This document shows, in pieces, positions 1 through 6,475 of a DNA stretch of 26,383 bases (the stretch's first letter is position 1; the number at the start of each line of letters is the position of its first letter). The DNA is from a virus: positions 1 to 26,383 of IMG/VR virus record IMGVR_UViG_3300001242_000083; one strand, 5' to 3'. A program made the translations under genes and the position numbers. The notes under the pieces were generated by a model. The model searched no databases. It was not told where the DNA came from and saw only the letters and a list, made by a program, of their open reading frames with translations.

Positions 1-131
1 CCCAAGCCGATGCTGACAAGATATACATGGAACTTGGTGTACTCTCTCCAGACGAAGTCAGAGCTTGCAGGTTTGAAGGCGAGCAGAGCTATAACACAGT
101 TCTCCAAGAAACCGCAGGTGTTGATGAATAA
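1..131 (+). CDS. Portal protein, C-terminal end only (DUF1073 type)
   Basis: Only the last 42 codons are in the window, read in the frame whose codons begin at base 3 and ending at TAA 129-131. The tail contains the phrase MELGVLSPDEVRACRFEG, which matches the usual end of DUF1073/HI1409-type portal proteins (an 'xxGVLSPxEVRxxRF' helix followed by a short acidic tail). A portal forms the dodecameric ring at the capsid vertex through which DNA is packaged and to which the neck binds. The next gene is a MuF-type minor head protein whose start overlaps this stop, the normal order in such phages. The call rests on a short C-terminal motif plus gene order. Confidence 0.7.
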   Translation, partial: QADADKIYMELGVLSPDEVRACRFEGEQSYNTVLQETAGVDE

Positions 132-1044
132 GGACCTTTTCTTTCAACTACTCAAGCTGTTCTGGAAATCCAAGAAGAGGAAAATATTTCCCAACACTTC
201 TTGGATATACCCCCATGGAATTGAGAGGCAATATCTGAGCTGGCTTGTCAAGAAGATGAAAACCCTAACTGCCGTCACCAGGCAGTATGCAAAACCCAAT
301 CTATCAATCTGGGTTAAGCAGCAGTACAAGAACGATGCCGAGGTTGCAGACCTCCGGGAAGCCCTCAAGAGAGCCTATGAAGAAAACTTCAAAGACAAAG
401 AACTTGAGGAAGCCATCAGAGGGTATGGGGAAGAGCTGAATAAGCAGAATAAAAAGCAGTGGGAAAAATATTCCCTGCTTGCGGTAGGTTTTGCCTTCAC
501 CGGGGAAGAGCAATGGCTTAACCTGGCACTCACTGAATGGACAGCTATGAACACTGAGATTCTGAAGAACCTGGGAGCCGAGTATATTCAGAAAGTAAAC
601 TTGCTTATCTCTCAAGCAGTTCAGCAGGGACTTACATACAGAGCTGTGATGGGACAACTGGAAGTTCTGGGACTAAATTACTCAGAGAAGAAACTGAAAA
701 TGATCGCTGTAGACCAGATTGGAACCCTGAATGGACTCATCACAAAGTTCAGGCAGCTTGATGTGGGAATTGAGCAGTACACATGGAATACTCAAAGGGA
801 TGAGAGAGTCAGGGGGAATCCCAGTGGCAAATACCCCAAAGCCAGACCCTCACACTGGGCCATGCAGGGGAAGATATGCAAATGGCTGGATAACAGTGTG
901 TACTCTAATGACGGGATTACTTGGCTACCAAGGACAAATGATATGCCTTTAGTTAGTGTTGGTATGGCTTTTTTGTGCAGGTGTACGGGCTTGCCACGAA
1001 TTCAAGAATTACTTAACAGGGCAGGTGAAAGTGAAAATTCCTAG
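124..1044 (+). CDS. Minor head (head morphogenesis) protein, MuF / SPP1-gp7-like
   Basis: The likely start is ATG 124, which overlaps the portal stop by 8 bp; an open frame continues upstream to base 10 but there it lies inside the portal gene. The product is 306 residues. The N-terminal half is helical and basic, with an IERQYLSWLVKKMK segment like the helical part of HI1407-type minor head proteins. The C-terminal part carries the MuF signature: W221 followed by DERVR at residues 226-230, and a CRCT motif at 285-288 near the end. Proteins of this family sit inside or near the portal vertex and are needed for infectious heads; some are ejected with the DNA. SD support for ATG 124 is weak, so translational coupling to the portal is likely. 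No toxin domain is fused at the C-terminus. Confidence 0.8.
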   Translation: MNKDLFFQLLKLFWKSKKRKIFPNTSWIYPHGIERQYLSWLVKKMKTLTAVTRQYAKPNLSIWVKQQYKNDAEVADLREALKRAYEENFKDKELEEAIRGYGEELNKQNKKQWEKYSLLAVGFAFTGEEQWLNLALTEWTAMNTEILKNLGAEYIQKVNLLISQAVQQGLTYRAVMGQLEVLGLNYSEKKLKMIAVDQIGTLNGLITKFRQLDVGIEQYTWNTQRDERVRGNPSGKYPKARPSHWAMQGKICKWLDNSVYSNDGITWLPRTNDMPLVSVGMAFLCRCTGLPRIQELLNRAGESENS

Positions 1045-1198
1045 AAATCTTTTAGAGCATATTATAACAGAAGCTGAGTCCATGCAGTACGGCACCATTT
1101 CCATTATAATAAATGAGACCAACAACAAAATTGATGTGGTCACTGAGAGAAGAAAGCGGTTTGAAGCAGAAAAAGTTGTAAAAGTTCAAATATATTAG
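1031..1198 (+). CDS. Small DUF2292/YezD-like protein
   Basis: A 55-codon product whose best start is GTG 1031. AGGG at 1018-1021 lies 9 nt upstream, and GTG 1025 in the same frame is an alternative. The start overlaps the end of the MuF gene. The sequence reads as a helix (IPRNLLEHIITEAESMQYG) followed by two beta strands (TISIIINETNNKIDVV) and a charged RRKRFEAEK end. This is the layout of the DUF2292/YezD family: short helix, 'yGsi.v.v..gki..ie', then a basic end. The family has no firmly established function. The stop codon TAG 1196-1198 is part of the first 8-mer of the regulatory element that follows. Existence of the gene is fairly secure; the family is tentative. Confidence 0.6.
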   Translation: MKIPRNLLEHIITEAESMQYGTISIIINETNNKIDVVTERRKRFEAEKVVKVQIY

Positions 1199-1226
1199 CA
1201 TATTCTAATATAGGAATGTATATTAG
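1191..1226. promoter_or_regulatory. Three regularly spaced 8-mers (TATATTAG), operator-like or alternative-hairpin element
   Basis: TATATTAG occurs at 1191-1198, its exact reverse complement CTAATATA at 1205-1212, and TATATTAG again at 1219-1226. Each pair is separated by 6 bases, so the copies have a 14-bp period. In RNA the middle copy can pair with either the first or the third, but not both. In DNA the element looks like overlapping inverted repeats for a dimeric regulator. The third copy contains TATATT, a fair -10 box, with TTAGCA 18 bp upstream as a weak -35 candidate. The pattern is read directly from sequence; its role is inferred. Confidence 0.5.
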
Positions 1227-1246
1227 AAGAAAGAGCTGACTTATAG

Positions 1247-1276
1247 AAGAGGCACAACCTATGTGTCTCTTTTTTG
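1247..1276 (+). terminator. Rho-independent terminator upstream of the protease gene
   Basis: The arms 1247-1256 and 1262-1271 form a 10-bp stem with one G-U pair (AAGAGGCACA against TGTGTCTCTT) around a 5-nt loop. A run of T follows from 1270 to 1275, then GTTTT. This is a good intrinsic terminator on the plus strand. It stands inside the head operon, 20 bp upstream of the protease start, so it must either be partial, be suppressed, or be followed by a new start of transcription. Confidence 0.7.
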
Positions 1277-1295
1277 TTTTATAAGGAAAAAATTG

Positions 1296-2546
1296 ATGGC
1301 TAAAGGAAAACCAGAAGACTTAAAAGAAAAGGTTTCTTACCGCATAGACTCCTACAGCTTTGCTTGTCCCGGTGACGACACCATGGAAATGTATGAGCCC
1401 TTTGAGCAGACCGAAGATGGCTACCTCATGGGAAGAGCAGTGGCTACAAACATAGGTGTATTCCCTTACATGCTGGAAGATGGCAGTGTTCGTAGAGAAC
1501 TTAGACTTCCCGATGAAGTATTCCACAAGGATTCAATTAAATCCCTCAGAATGAAGCCCATGACCAATGATCACCCCATGGAAAAGAATGGTGTGACTCC
1601 AGAGAACATCAAAAATTACCAAGTAGGCAGTACAGGTGATGACATCAGGACTAATGCCTATGCAATTTCGGTTCCCATGGTGATTACTGACAAAAAAGCC
1701 ATTGAAGATGTAAAGGGTGGCAAAATATCACTTTCTTGTGGATATACTGTGGAACATGACAACACTCCCGGCAATTGGTGTGGTGTTCAGTATGACTGCA
1801 AACAAAAGAATATCAGATACAATCACTTAGCCATAGTGGACCGGGGCCGTGCCGGAGATATGGCAAAAATGATGATGAAAATGGATTCTGCTGATAACAC
1901 CTCTAACTATAGTGTTGGTTGGCTTGTCACAGATTCTAAGGACTTAATAACAGAACCAAACAAAGGAGATCAAATGAAAACTGTTAAGTTAGACGGTGTT
2001 GAATTTGAACTTGATGAGAAAGTAGCTGACAAGGTTGCTTCTGTTCAGGTAAAAAATGATTCACTGGAAACCGAAAAGAACGATCTTCTTTCCAAAGTTT
2101 CTGCACTTCAGGGAAAACTGGATTCTTCAACCGAGCAAATCACTGCTCTGAAGAACGATGTCGAAGAAGCAAAGAAACAGCAGCCTGAAGTAATTGCCAA
2201 GGCTGTCCAGGAAAGAATTTCACTTGTGGATTCAGCCATGAAGGTTGGAGTAGAGGTTAAAGCTGACCAATCTGAACTCGAAATTCAGAAAGCCGTAATC
2301 TTGAAAGTATTCCCTAATGCTGCTTCCAAATTAGACAATGCAGACGCTTCTTATCTGAAAGCCAGATTTGACACCGCATTGGAAGTGATCAGTGAAAGGG
2401 ACACTCAGACTGCAAAGAACAATCAGACACAGAGTGACCTCACAGCTGACAATGCAGGAAAAGAGCCTGAAGTAAAGTATGACTCCGCAAGAGAGGCTTA
2501 CATTGCCAAATTACAAACTGAATGGAACACATCAAAGGAGAACTAA
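1296..2546 (+). CDS. Prohead protease (DUF2213) fused to scaffold
   Basis: The start is ATG 1296, with AAGG 1283-1286 nine bases upstream; an upstream in-frame GTG at 1263 lies inside the terminator and is rejected. The product is 416 residues. Residues about 15-205 match the DUF2213 family: GYLMGRA at 42-48, NDHP with candidate catalytic His93, LSCGY with candidate catalytic Ser147, then NIRYNHLAIV and RGRAG. These proteins are serine proteases of the herpes-assemblin type that mature the procapsid. Residues about 227-300 form a heptad-rich coiled coil (VSALQGKLDSSTEQITALK) and the rest is charged and helical, as in a scaffolding domain. A strong internal start at codon 227 would release the scaffold alone. 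The gene lies directly before the cement and capsid genes, as expected. Confidence 0.88.
   Translation: MAKGKPEDLKEKVSYRIDSYSFACPGDDTMEMYEPFEQTEDGYLMGRAVATNIGVFPYMLEDGSVRRELRLPDEVFHKDSIKSLRMKPMTNDHPMEKNGVTPENIKNYQVGSTGDDIRTNAYAISVPMVITDKKAIEDVKGGKISLSCGYTVEHDNTPGNWCGVQYDCKQKNIRYNHLAIVDRGRAGDMAKMMMKMDSADNTSNYSVGWLVTDSKDLITEPNKGDQMKTVKLDGVEFELDEKVADKVASVQVKNDSLETEKNDLLSKVSALQGKLDSSTEQITALKNDVEEAKKQQPEVIAKAVQERISLVDSAMKVGVEVKADQSELEIQKAVILKVFPNAASKLDNADASYLKARFDTALEVISERDTQTAKNNQTQSDLTADNAGKEPEVKYDSAREAYIAKLQTEWNTSKEN
1974..2546 (+). CDS. Nested scaffolding protein from an internal in-frame start
   Basis: ATG 1974 is in frame with the protease gene and is preceded by AAAGGAG at 1962-1968 with a 5-nt spacer, one of the strongest SD sites in the window. 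It would yield a 190-residue protein made only of the coiled-coil and charged C-terminal part. It starts with MKTVKLDGVEFELDE, which looks like a true protein N-terminus. Lambda (C/Nu3) and several other phages make their scaffold from such a nested start in the protease gene. The SD and start are seen directly; separate production of the scaffold is inferred. Confidence 0.7.
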   Translation: MKTVKLDGVEFELDEKVADKVASVQVKNDSLETEKNDLLSKVSALQGKLDSSTEQITALKNDVEEAKKQQPEVIAKAVQERISLVDSAMKVGVEVKADQSELEIQKAVILKVFPNAASKLDNADASYLKARFDTALEVISERDTQTAKNNQTQSDLTADNAGKEPEVKYDSAREAYIAKLQTEWNTSKEN

Positions 2547-2549
2547 ACC

Positions 2550-3272
2550 ATGACCGCTTATAACAATATAGATTCTGCAATTGCAGGACTAAAATCAGGA
2601 TTGGGTGACAGCAAGGTTTCCTCATGCGTAGCTGGTGAAGCAATCGCTTTTGGAAGACCTGTGTTTGCCTATGACAACGATGTAGAAAAAGTCTACAACT
2701 TTAAACTGGATGTCTCTACTAATCTGTACAGTGCAGACTTCTCCAGTTCAAACGTAATCGCACTTTCCGTAAATGGAGTAGCAATTACCCCAATCACTTA
2801 TGCAACTGATCATGCAACTACCTTAGCTGCTCTTGTAGCTGCTGTTGATGCACTGGCTGGTGTAGAGTGTATCTCTTCCGCTGAAAAAACTCTGCTTATC
2901 AGAACCAAAGGTGCTGATTGTGTAGTTGTGACCTCGGTCTCTGGTGGATCTGCTGTAACAGTAACCACTACTACGGGTTCGGGCTCAGTATTTGTGGGTG
3001 TATCACTGTTCACTCAGAAAGTTGGTGGCACCTATGCTATCTACGATTCTGTGAATGTACTACGTGAAGGAAACATCTGGGTAACCTGTAATACTGCTGC
3101 TGAAGGCAACATGATTGCATACCTTGATATTGCTGGAGCTGATAAAGGAGCATTTACAAATGCTGCTGGTACGGACATTGGTTGCAAATTCCAGAGTAAC
3201 CTGGCTGCAACTGGTTTGGCATTAATCGAAGTGAACGGTCAAGTAGCACTTGCCTCCGCTGCATCATTCTAA
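2550..3272 (+). CDS. Capsid cement/decoration protein with an inserted beta-domain
   Basis: A 240-residue protein, start ATG 2550 with AAAGGAG upstream, 3 bp after the protease stop. The N-terminus (IDSAIAGLKSGLGDS, then GEAIAFGRPVFAY) and the C-terminus (YAIYDSVNVLREGNIWV, later GLALIEVNG) fit the 'structural cement protein' (Gp24/DUF2190-like) layout: a small beta-barrel that pins capsid hexamers. Between them, residues about 57-150 hold an extra Thr/Val-rich segment ending VSGGSAVTVT, which resembles segments in the tail sheath and J-like baseplate proteins of this same window. The position between protease/scaffold and capsid gene supports the cement call. No enzymatic motif is seen. Confidence 0.72.
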   Translation: MTAYNNIDSAIAGLKSGLGDSKVSSCVAGEAIAFGRPVFAYDNDVEKVYNFKLDVSTNLYSADFSSSNVIALSVNGVAITPITYATDHATTLAALVAAVDALAGVECISSAEKTLLIRTKGADCVVVTSVSGGSAVTVTTTTGSGSVFVGVSLFTQKVGGTYAIYDSVNVLREGNIWVTCNTAAEGNMIAYLDIAGADKGAFTNAAGTDIGCKFQSNLAATGLALIEVNGQVALASAASF

Positions 3273-3289
3273 TTTAAAGGAGTAAACTA

Positions 3290-4216
3290 ATGAATCAAGA
3301 TAATTACAATCTGGATACGAATGAGAGCGTGTTTTTCACTCGTCAGCTTGAAACCATAAAGGCTAAAAGCTACGATGTAAAACAGAAAGCTCTTAAAGCT
3401 ACCTCACTAATTCCTGTTTCCTCGGACGCAGCAAGTGGTGCAGAGACAATCACTTACAGACAGTTCACACAAGTAGGTCTGGCAAAGATCATGAGTGATT
3501 ATGCCAATGACTTTCCTCGTGCAGATGCCTATGGAACCGAAACCTCTGTAAAAGTAAAGAGTATTGGTGTTTCCTACGGCTACTCAATTCAGGAAATCCG
3601 TGCCTCTCAGATGGCTGGAGCTAACCTGGATGTGAAAAGAGCACAGGCTGCCAAAAGAGCCATGGATCAGGAGTTGGAGTCAATAGCTTGGTCGGGCAAC
3701 ACAAACCACAACATCAGTGGTCTCATTGCTTATCCCGGTATCACTGAGTACACAGTACCCAATGATGGTACAGGCACCACAAAAACATGGTCAACCAAAA
3801 CACCTGATCAGATCGTAAGAGATCTTTCTGGTTTGGTTAATGCAGTTACTAACACCACCAACGGTATCGAAATACCTGACACCATTCTTATGGATCTCAC
3901 TCACTGGAGTCTGATCACTAACACCAGAATGGGTGATGGTAGCAACGAAACCATTTATTCATTCTTTTTGAAGACCAATCCTTACATCAAGCAGATTGAA
4001 TGGCTGCAACAGCTAACCACTGCCGGAACAGGATCTACTTCAAGAATAATGGCCTATGCAAAAGACCCCGAACATCTGACTTTGGAAATCCCACAGCCAT
4101 TTGAACAGTTTGCAGCAGATAAAAAAGGTATGGAGTTTGAAATTCCTTGCCACATGAGAACCGCTGGTGTTATCGTGTACTATCCGTTGTCCGTAGCTTA
4201 TGGGGATGGCATTTAA
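3290..4216 (+). CDS. Major capsid protein (DUF2184, HK97 fold)
   Basis: A 308-residue protein, start ATG 3290 with AAAGGAG about 7 nt upstream. The N-terminal region (VFFTRQLETIKAKSYDVKQK, then LIPVSSDAASGAETITYR) and the middle (IGVSYGYSIQEIRASQMAG, later WSGNTNHNISGLI) match the DUF2184 family of HK97-fold major capsid proteins. In this family the chain starts with the 'F..RQLE.I' helix and has no long cleaved delta domain, which fits a scaffold supplied separately by the preceding gene. About 400 copies would make a T=7 head; that number is general knowledge and is not read here. The stop codon lies in the loop of a strong hairpin that may stabilise or bound the capsid message. Confidence 0.9.
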   Translation: MNQDNYNLDTNESVFFTRQLETIKAKSYDVKQKALKATSLIPVSSDAASGAETITYRQFTQVGLAKIMSDYANDFPRADAYGTETSVKVKSIGVSYGYSIQEIRASQMAGANLDVKRAQAAKRAMDQELESIAWSGNTNHNISGLIAYPGITEYTVPNDGTGTTKTWSTKTPDQIVRDLSGLVNAVTNTTNGIEIPDTILMDLTHWSLITNTRMGDGSNETIYSFFLKTNPYIKQIEWLQQLTTAGTGSTSRIMAYAKDPEHLTLEIPQPFEQFAADKKGMEFEIPCHMRTAGVIVYYPLSVAYGDGI

Positions 4217-4225
4217 GCCATCTCC
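4202..4225 (+). promoter_or_regulatory. Strong RNA hairpin over the capsid stop codon
   Basis: Bases 4202-4210 (GGGGATGGC) pair with 4217-4225 (GCCATCTCC) in a 9-bp stem with one G-U pair. The 6-nt loop at 4211-4216 ends with the TAA stop of the capsid gene. No T-run follows, so it is not a normal intrinsic terminator. A 3' stabilising or processing structure that keeps capsid mRNA abundant relative to downstream genes is the simplest reading. Confidence 0.6.
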
Positions 4226-4260
4226 TCATTAAACATAACATAAAACAGGGAGCAAAAAAT

Positions 4261-4671
4261 ATGTTAGTAAGATGGAAAAACATGAATCTGAAAGTGATTC
4301 CAGAACTAGGTAAAAATGGAGCAATTATCTCCAGTATCGTTCTTGCCAATGGTATCAACGAAGTCGATACACAGACTTGGAAAAAAGTCCGTGCATCAGT
4401 CGAAGATTCCATTGCAGCAGGGGATATTGAGGAAATTGAAGTCAAGGTTGACCTTCTGCCCAAAGCAAAAGCCACAGACAAAGACAAGTGGGGAATAATC
4501 AGTTGTGCAGAGTTCAAAGAGCTTGACCTCAAAACTGCTATCCAGATGGTAAAGGAATGTGGAAATCCTGCTACACTTGAAAAGTGGAAAGAGGATGAGT
4601 CCAGAGATAGTGTCAGGGCTGCAATTATGAACAGACAAGATACTATTAAAAACTACAACCCAAAGAAGTAA
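4261..4671 (+). CDS. Small head-region protein of unknown function
   Basis: The start is ATG 4261, with GGGAG about 8 nt upstream; the frame is open further upstream but that part overlaps the capsid gene. The product is 136 residues. Its first half has the pattern VLANGINEVDTQTWKKVRAS followed by an acidic beta strand (IEEIEVKVDLL), like a small beta fold often coded between the capsid and head-tail connector genes. The second half is helical and charged (LKTAIQMVKECGNPATLEKW, then VRAAIMNRQDTI). I do not recognise a characterised family. Gene position suggests a head or connector accessory role. Confidence 0.6.
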   Translation: MLVRWKNMNLKVIPELGKNGAIISSIVLANGINEVDTQTWKKVRASVEDSIAAGDIEEIEVKVDLLPKAKATDKDKWGIISCAEFKELDLKTAIQMVKECGNPATLEKWKEDESRDSVRAAIMNRQDTIKNYNPKK

Positions 4672-4674
4672 AGA

Positions 4675-5067
4675 ATGAGTTATAGTGCTGCTCAAATATT
4701 TGATTTAATAGCCCCAGAGCTTTCTACAAATGCTTCCAAAGACGCATTTTTGCAGATGGCCTCAGAAGCCGTTGATTCTAACTTGCTAGGTAATAATGCT
4801 CCCAAAGCTGTAGCATACCGAGCAGCACATGACTTAACTCTTACAGTACAACGTAGCACCGGAGAAGGTGGTACGATTTCCCAAAAGAAAGAGGGTGAAC
4901 TTTCTATCGCCTACCAGAACGAAATCAAAGGCTCAGATTACTGGGACCTTACTTGGTATGGCAAAGTTTATAAAAGCACACTTGCAAGCTCTGTTTGCTT
5001 CTTCGGAGTCACCGGAGGAACGGACACGGGTTATGATGTCAGCACAGCCGACCCTGGAGGTTGGTAA
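4675..5067 (+). CDS. Head-tail connector protein (DUF4054-like)
   Basis: A 130-residue protein starting at ATG 4675, 3 bp after the previous stop. The N-terminal part is helical (AAQIFDLIAPELSTNASKDA, then FLQMASEAVDSNLLG, then KAVAYRAAHDLTL), the arrangement of DUF4054/gp6-like connector proteins: a helical bundle counting residues of a short ORF, then a Gly/Ser-rich loop (STGEGGTISQKKEGELSIAY) with a Tyr/Trp-rich end. These proteins form the ring under the portal. The next start, ATG 5067, shares the last base of this gene's TAA, so the two are translationally coupled. Confidence 0.72.
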   Translation: MSYSAAQIFDLIAPELSTNASKDAFLQMASEAVDSNLLGNNAPKAVAYRAAHDLTLTVQRSTGEGGTISQKKEGELSIAYQNEIKGSDYWDLTWYGKVYKSTLASSVCFFGVTGGTDTGYDVSTADPGGW

Positions 5068-5543
5068 TGCAAGTGCAGTTTACAGAAAAAGATTTTGGAT
5101 GGGAGAACTATCTGAAAGGCACCAACAAACTTGATGGTTGCAAGACCAAAGTTGGATTCCCTGATAATGGTGACATGAACAATGATCACACAAACTTGAT
5201 TGCAAATATTGCTTTCATCAATGAATACGGAATGGTTTATGCAGATCACCAGATTCCACCAAGACCTTTTATGAGACAGACACTCCAATACCCTGATTCC
5301 CAGAACAGCACACAAGAACTGATGAAAGAAGTCAGCAATGCAGTTCGTAAAGGCACAAGTTATCCCAGAGTAGCGATGTCTAAGATAGGTGATCACTACA
5401 CCGGGGAAATCAGAAAGACTATTGACAGGCAGAACTTCACAAAATTGAGTAACATAACTATTGCCTTGAAAGGCAGTTCTAAAATACTTGTGGACACCGG
5501 AACCATGTATGGAAGCATCAAGCATGTGGAGGTAATCCCTTGA
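5067..5543 (+). CDS. Neck / tail-completion protein (HK97 gp10-like)
   Basis: The start is ATG 5067, with GGAGG 5056-5060 six bases upstream; an in-frame TTG at 5061 is too close to the SD. The product is 158 residues. The core carries KVGFPDNG, IAFINEYG, IPPRPFMRQTL and a C-terminal LVDTGTMYGSIKH phrase. This order (VG strand, NE(F/Y)G, PPRPFxR, then L.DTG.M..SI) is the signature of HK97-gp10/virion-morphogenesis type tail-completion proteins. They act at the head-tail joint. The stop TGA overlaps the TTG start of the next gene. Confidence 0.75.
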   Translation: MQVQFTEKDFGWENYLKGTNKLDGCKTKVGFPDNGDMNNDHTNLIANIAFINEYGMVYADHQIPPRPFMRQTLQYPDSQNSTQELMKEVSNAVRKGTSYPRVAMSKIGDHYTGEIRKTIDRQNFTKLSNITIALKGSSKILVDTGTMYGSIKHVEVIP

Positions 5544-5959
5544 GTTTGTTTTTCCCCATAACCATTACTGCGATTCGTAAAGTAGGGATGCTTGTCGAAG
5601 GCGTGTGGTCATCCGTGGGTTTTCTTCTGGACACCGATTCAGAGGTTATAAACAACACCGATGGGGAAGCACTGATTGCAGAACAAAATGCAAGTGGAGA
5701 CACTTTTTACATCAGAGGCTCGGTTCAACCAATCACAGGCAAGGACATGGACAGTTTACCCATAGGCCGATCAGACATTGGCCGGGTGAAACTCTACACC
5801 AGTACAAAACTTGAGGTTGGAGTAACAGGTTCAGACAACACTGGTGATTTAATCCAGTATGATGGCCGGGTCTGGGAAGTCATTCAAGAGTCTACTTATG
5901 CAAACGGACTCATTGCACATTACAAATACATAGCAGAGTACAGGGAGGAAGTAGCATGA
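5540..5959 (+). CDS. Head-closure / neck protein (family uncertain)
   Basis: A 139-residue protein beginning at TTG 5540, supported by GGAGGT 5528-5533 with a 6-nt spacer and a 4-nt TTGA overlap with the previous stop. The sequence has an early beta hairpin, FYIRGSVQPITGKDMDSLP, then VKLYTSTKLEVG and GDLIQYDGRVWEVIQES. That is the small beta-barrel layout of head-closure (stopper) proteins, where 'i.GsvQP' and 'GD.i...g..w.V' recur. Position between the tail-completion and tail-terminator genes supports a stopper role. No catalytic motif. Confidence 0.62.
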   Translation: MSLFFPITITAIRKVGMLVEGVWSSVGFLLDTDSEVINNTDGEALIAEQNASGDTFYIRGSVQPITGKDMDSLPIGRSDIGRVKLYTSTKLEVGVTGSDNTGDLIQYDGRVWEVIQESTYANGLIAHYKYIAEYREEVA

Positions 5960-6474
5960 CCTCAGCAACTCTGTTTTCAAAAGTTTATAGTTGGGTAAAC
6001 CTGAGCATTAATGCAGACCTTAGTACACCCATAGTCATTATGAAGAGTTTCCAGGACATCTCACAACCAGCACAGACATTTATTTCTATCGATCCCATAG
6101 GCAGAATATCAAGAGTGGGTATGCCTTACAAATCAGCCCTTGACAACGATGCCGAGGGAACTATTAAAAACACATACAGGACTTCCCTAAGTATTAGACA
6201 GGTTGGTGGTGTTGGAGAGTACCTGCAAAAACTAATTGACAATTATGAACTTCAATCCGTGCAAGACAATCTTTATTCTGCTGGTCTTTCCCTTTCAACT
6301 TTTGGTGACATTATTTCTATGCCCTCATTAATTGGTGCAGGAAACTGGAAACAAGAGAAGTGGGTACCTGAGTGTGTAATGGAAGTAGTTTTCCTATTTG
6401 CTTCAGAGAATACAATCACATCTAACTGGATTGAAACAGTGGATATTACAAACAATATAAATCAAGGAGACTAA
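5956..6474 (+). CDS. Tail terminator / neck terminator-like protein
   Basis: A 172-residue protein with an ATGA overlap with the previous gene and GGGAGGAA five bases before the start. It has an alternating alpha/beta pattern with FISIDPIGRISRVG, a TSLSIRQVGGVGEYLQKLID helix, and a C-terminal strand around KWVPECVMEVVFLFA followed by IETVDI. The pattern (short N-terminal helix, 'W.p....d..f' strand, final 'i..v.i') fits the LIC_12616 / phage neck terminator protein group that caps the tail tube and sheath. It is immediately followed by the sheath gene, as usual for a terminator. Confidence 0.68.
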   Translation: MTSATLFSKVYSWVNLSINADLSTPIVIMKSFQDISQPAQTFISIDPIGRISRVGMPYKSALDNDAEGTIKNTYRTSLSIRQVGGVGEYLQKLIDNYELQSVQDNLYSAGLSLSTFGDIISMPSLIGAGNWKQEKWVPECVMEVVFLFASENTITSNWIETVDITNNINQGD

Positions 6475-6475
6475 C

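Noticed and set aside
10-123. Open frame upstream of the MuF gene start
   Set aside because: It overlaps the portal C-terminal coding region in another frame, and the portal reading shows a family-like tail; ATG 124 is the better start.
1161-1224. Sigma70-type promoter before the protease gene
   Set aside because: The best boxes (TTAGCA at 1195-1200 and TATATT at 1219-1224, 18-bp spacer) are too weak to call as a feature alone; mentioned only as a possibility within the 8-mer element.
1263-1295. Upstream GTG start for the protease gene
   Set aside because: It lies inside the terminator stem and has no SD; ATG 1296 has AAGG at proper spacing.
4147-4260. Longer start for the 136-residue head protein
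   Set aside because: The extra part runs inside the capsid gene and through the strong hairpin; ATG 4261 has GGGAG and starts a coherent protein.
5031-5525. Minus-strand open frame of 164 codons opposite the neck genes
   Set aside because: It lies opposite well-supported plus-strand genes, lacks a ribosome site and reads as unordered Cys/His/Phe-rich sequence.
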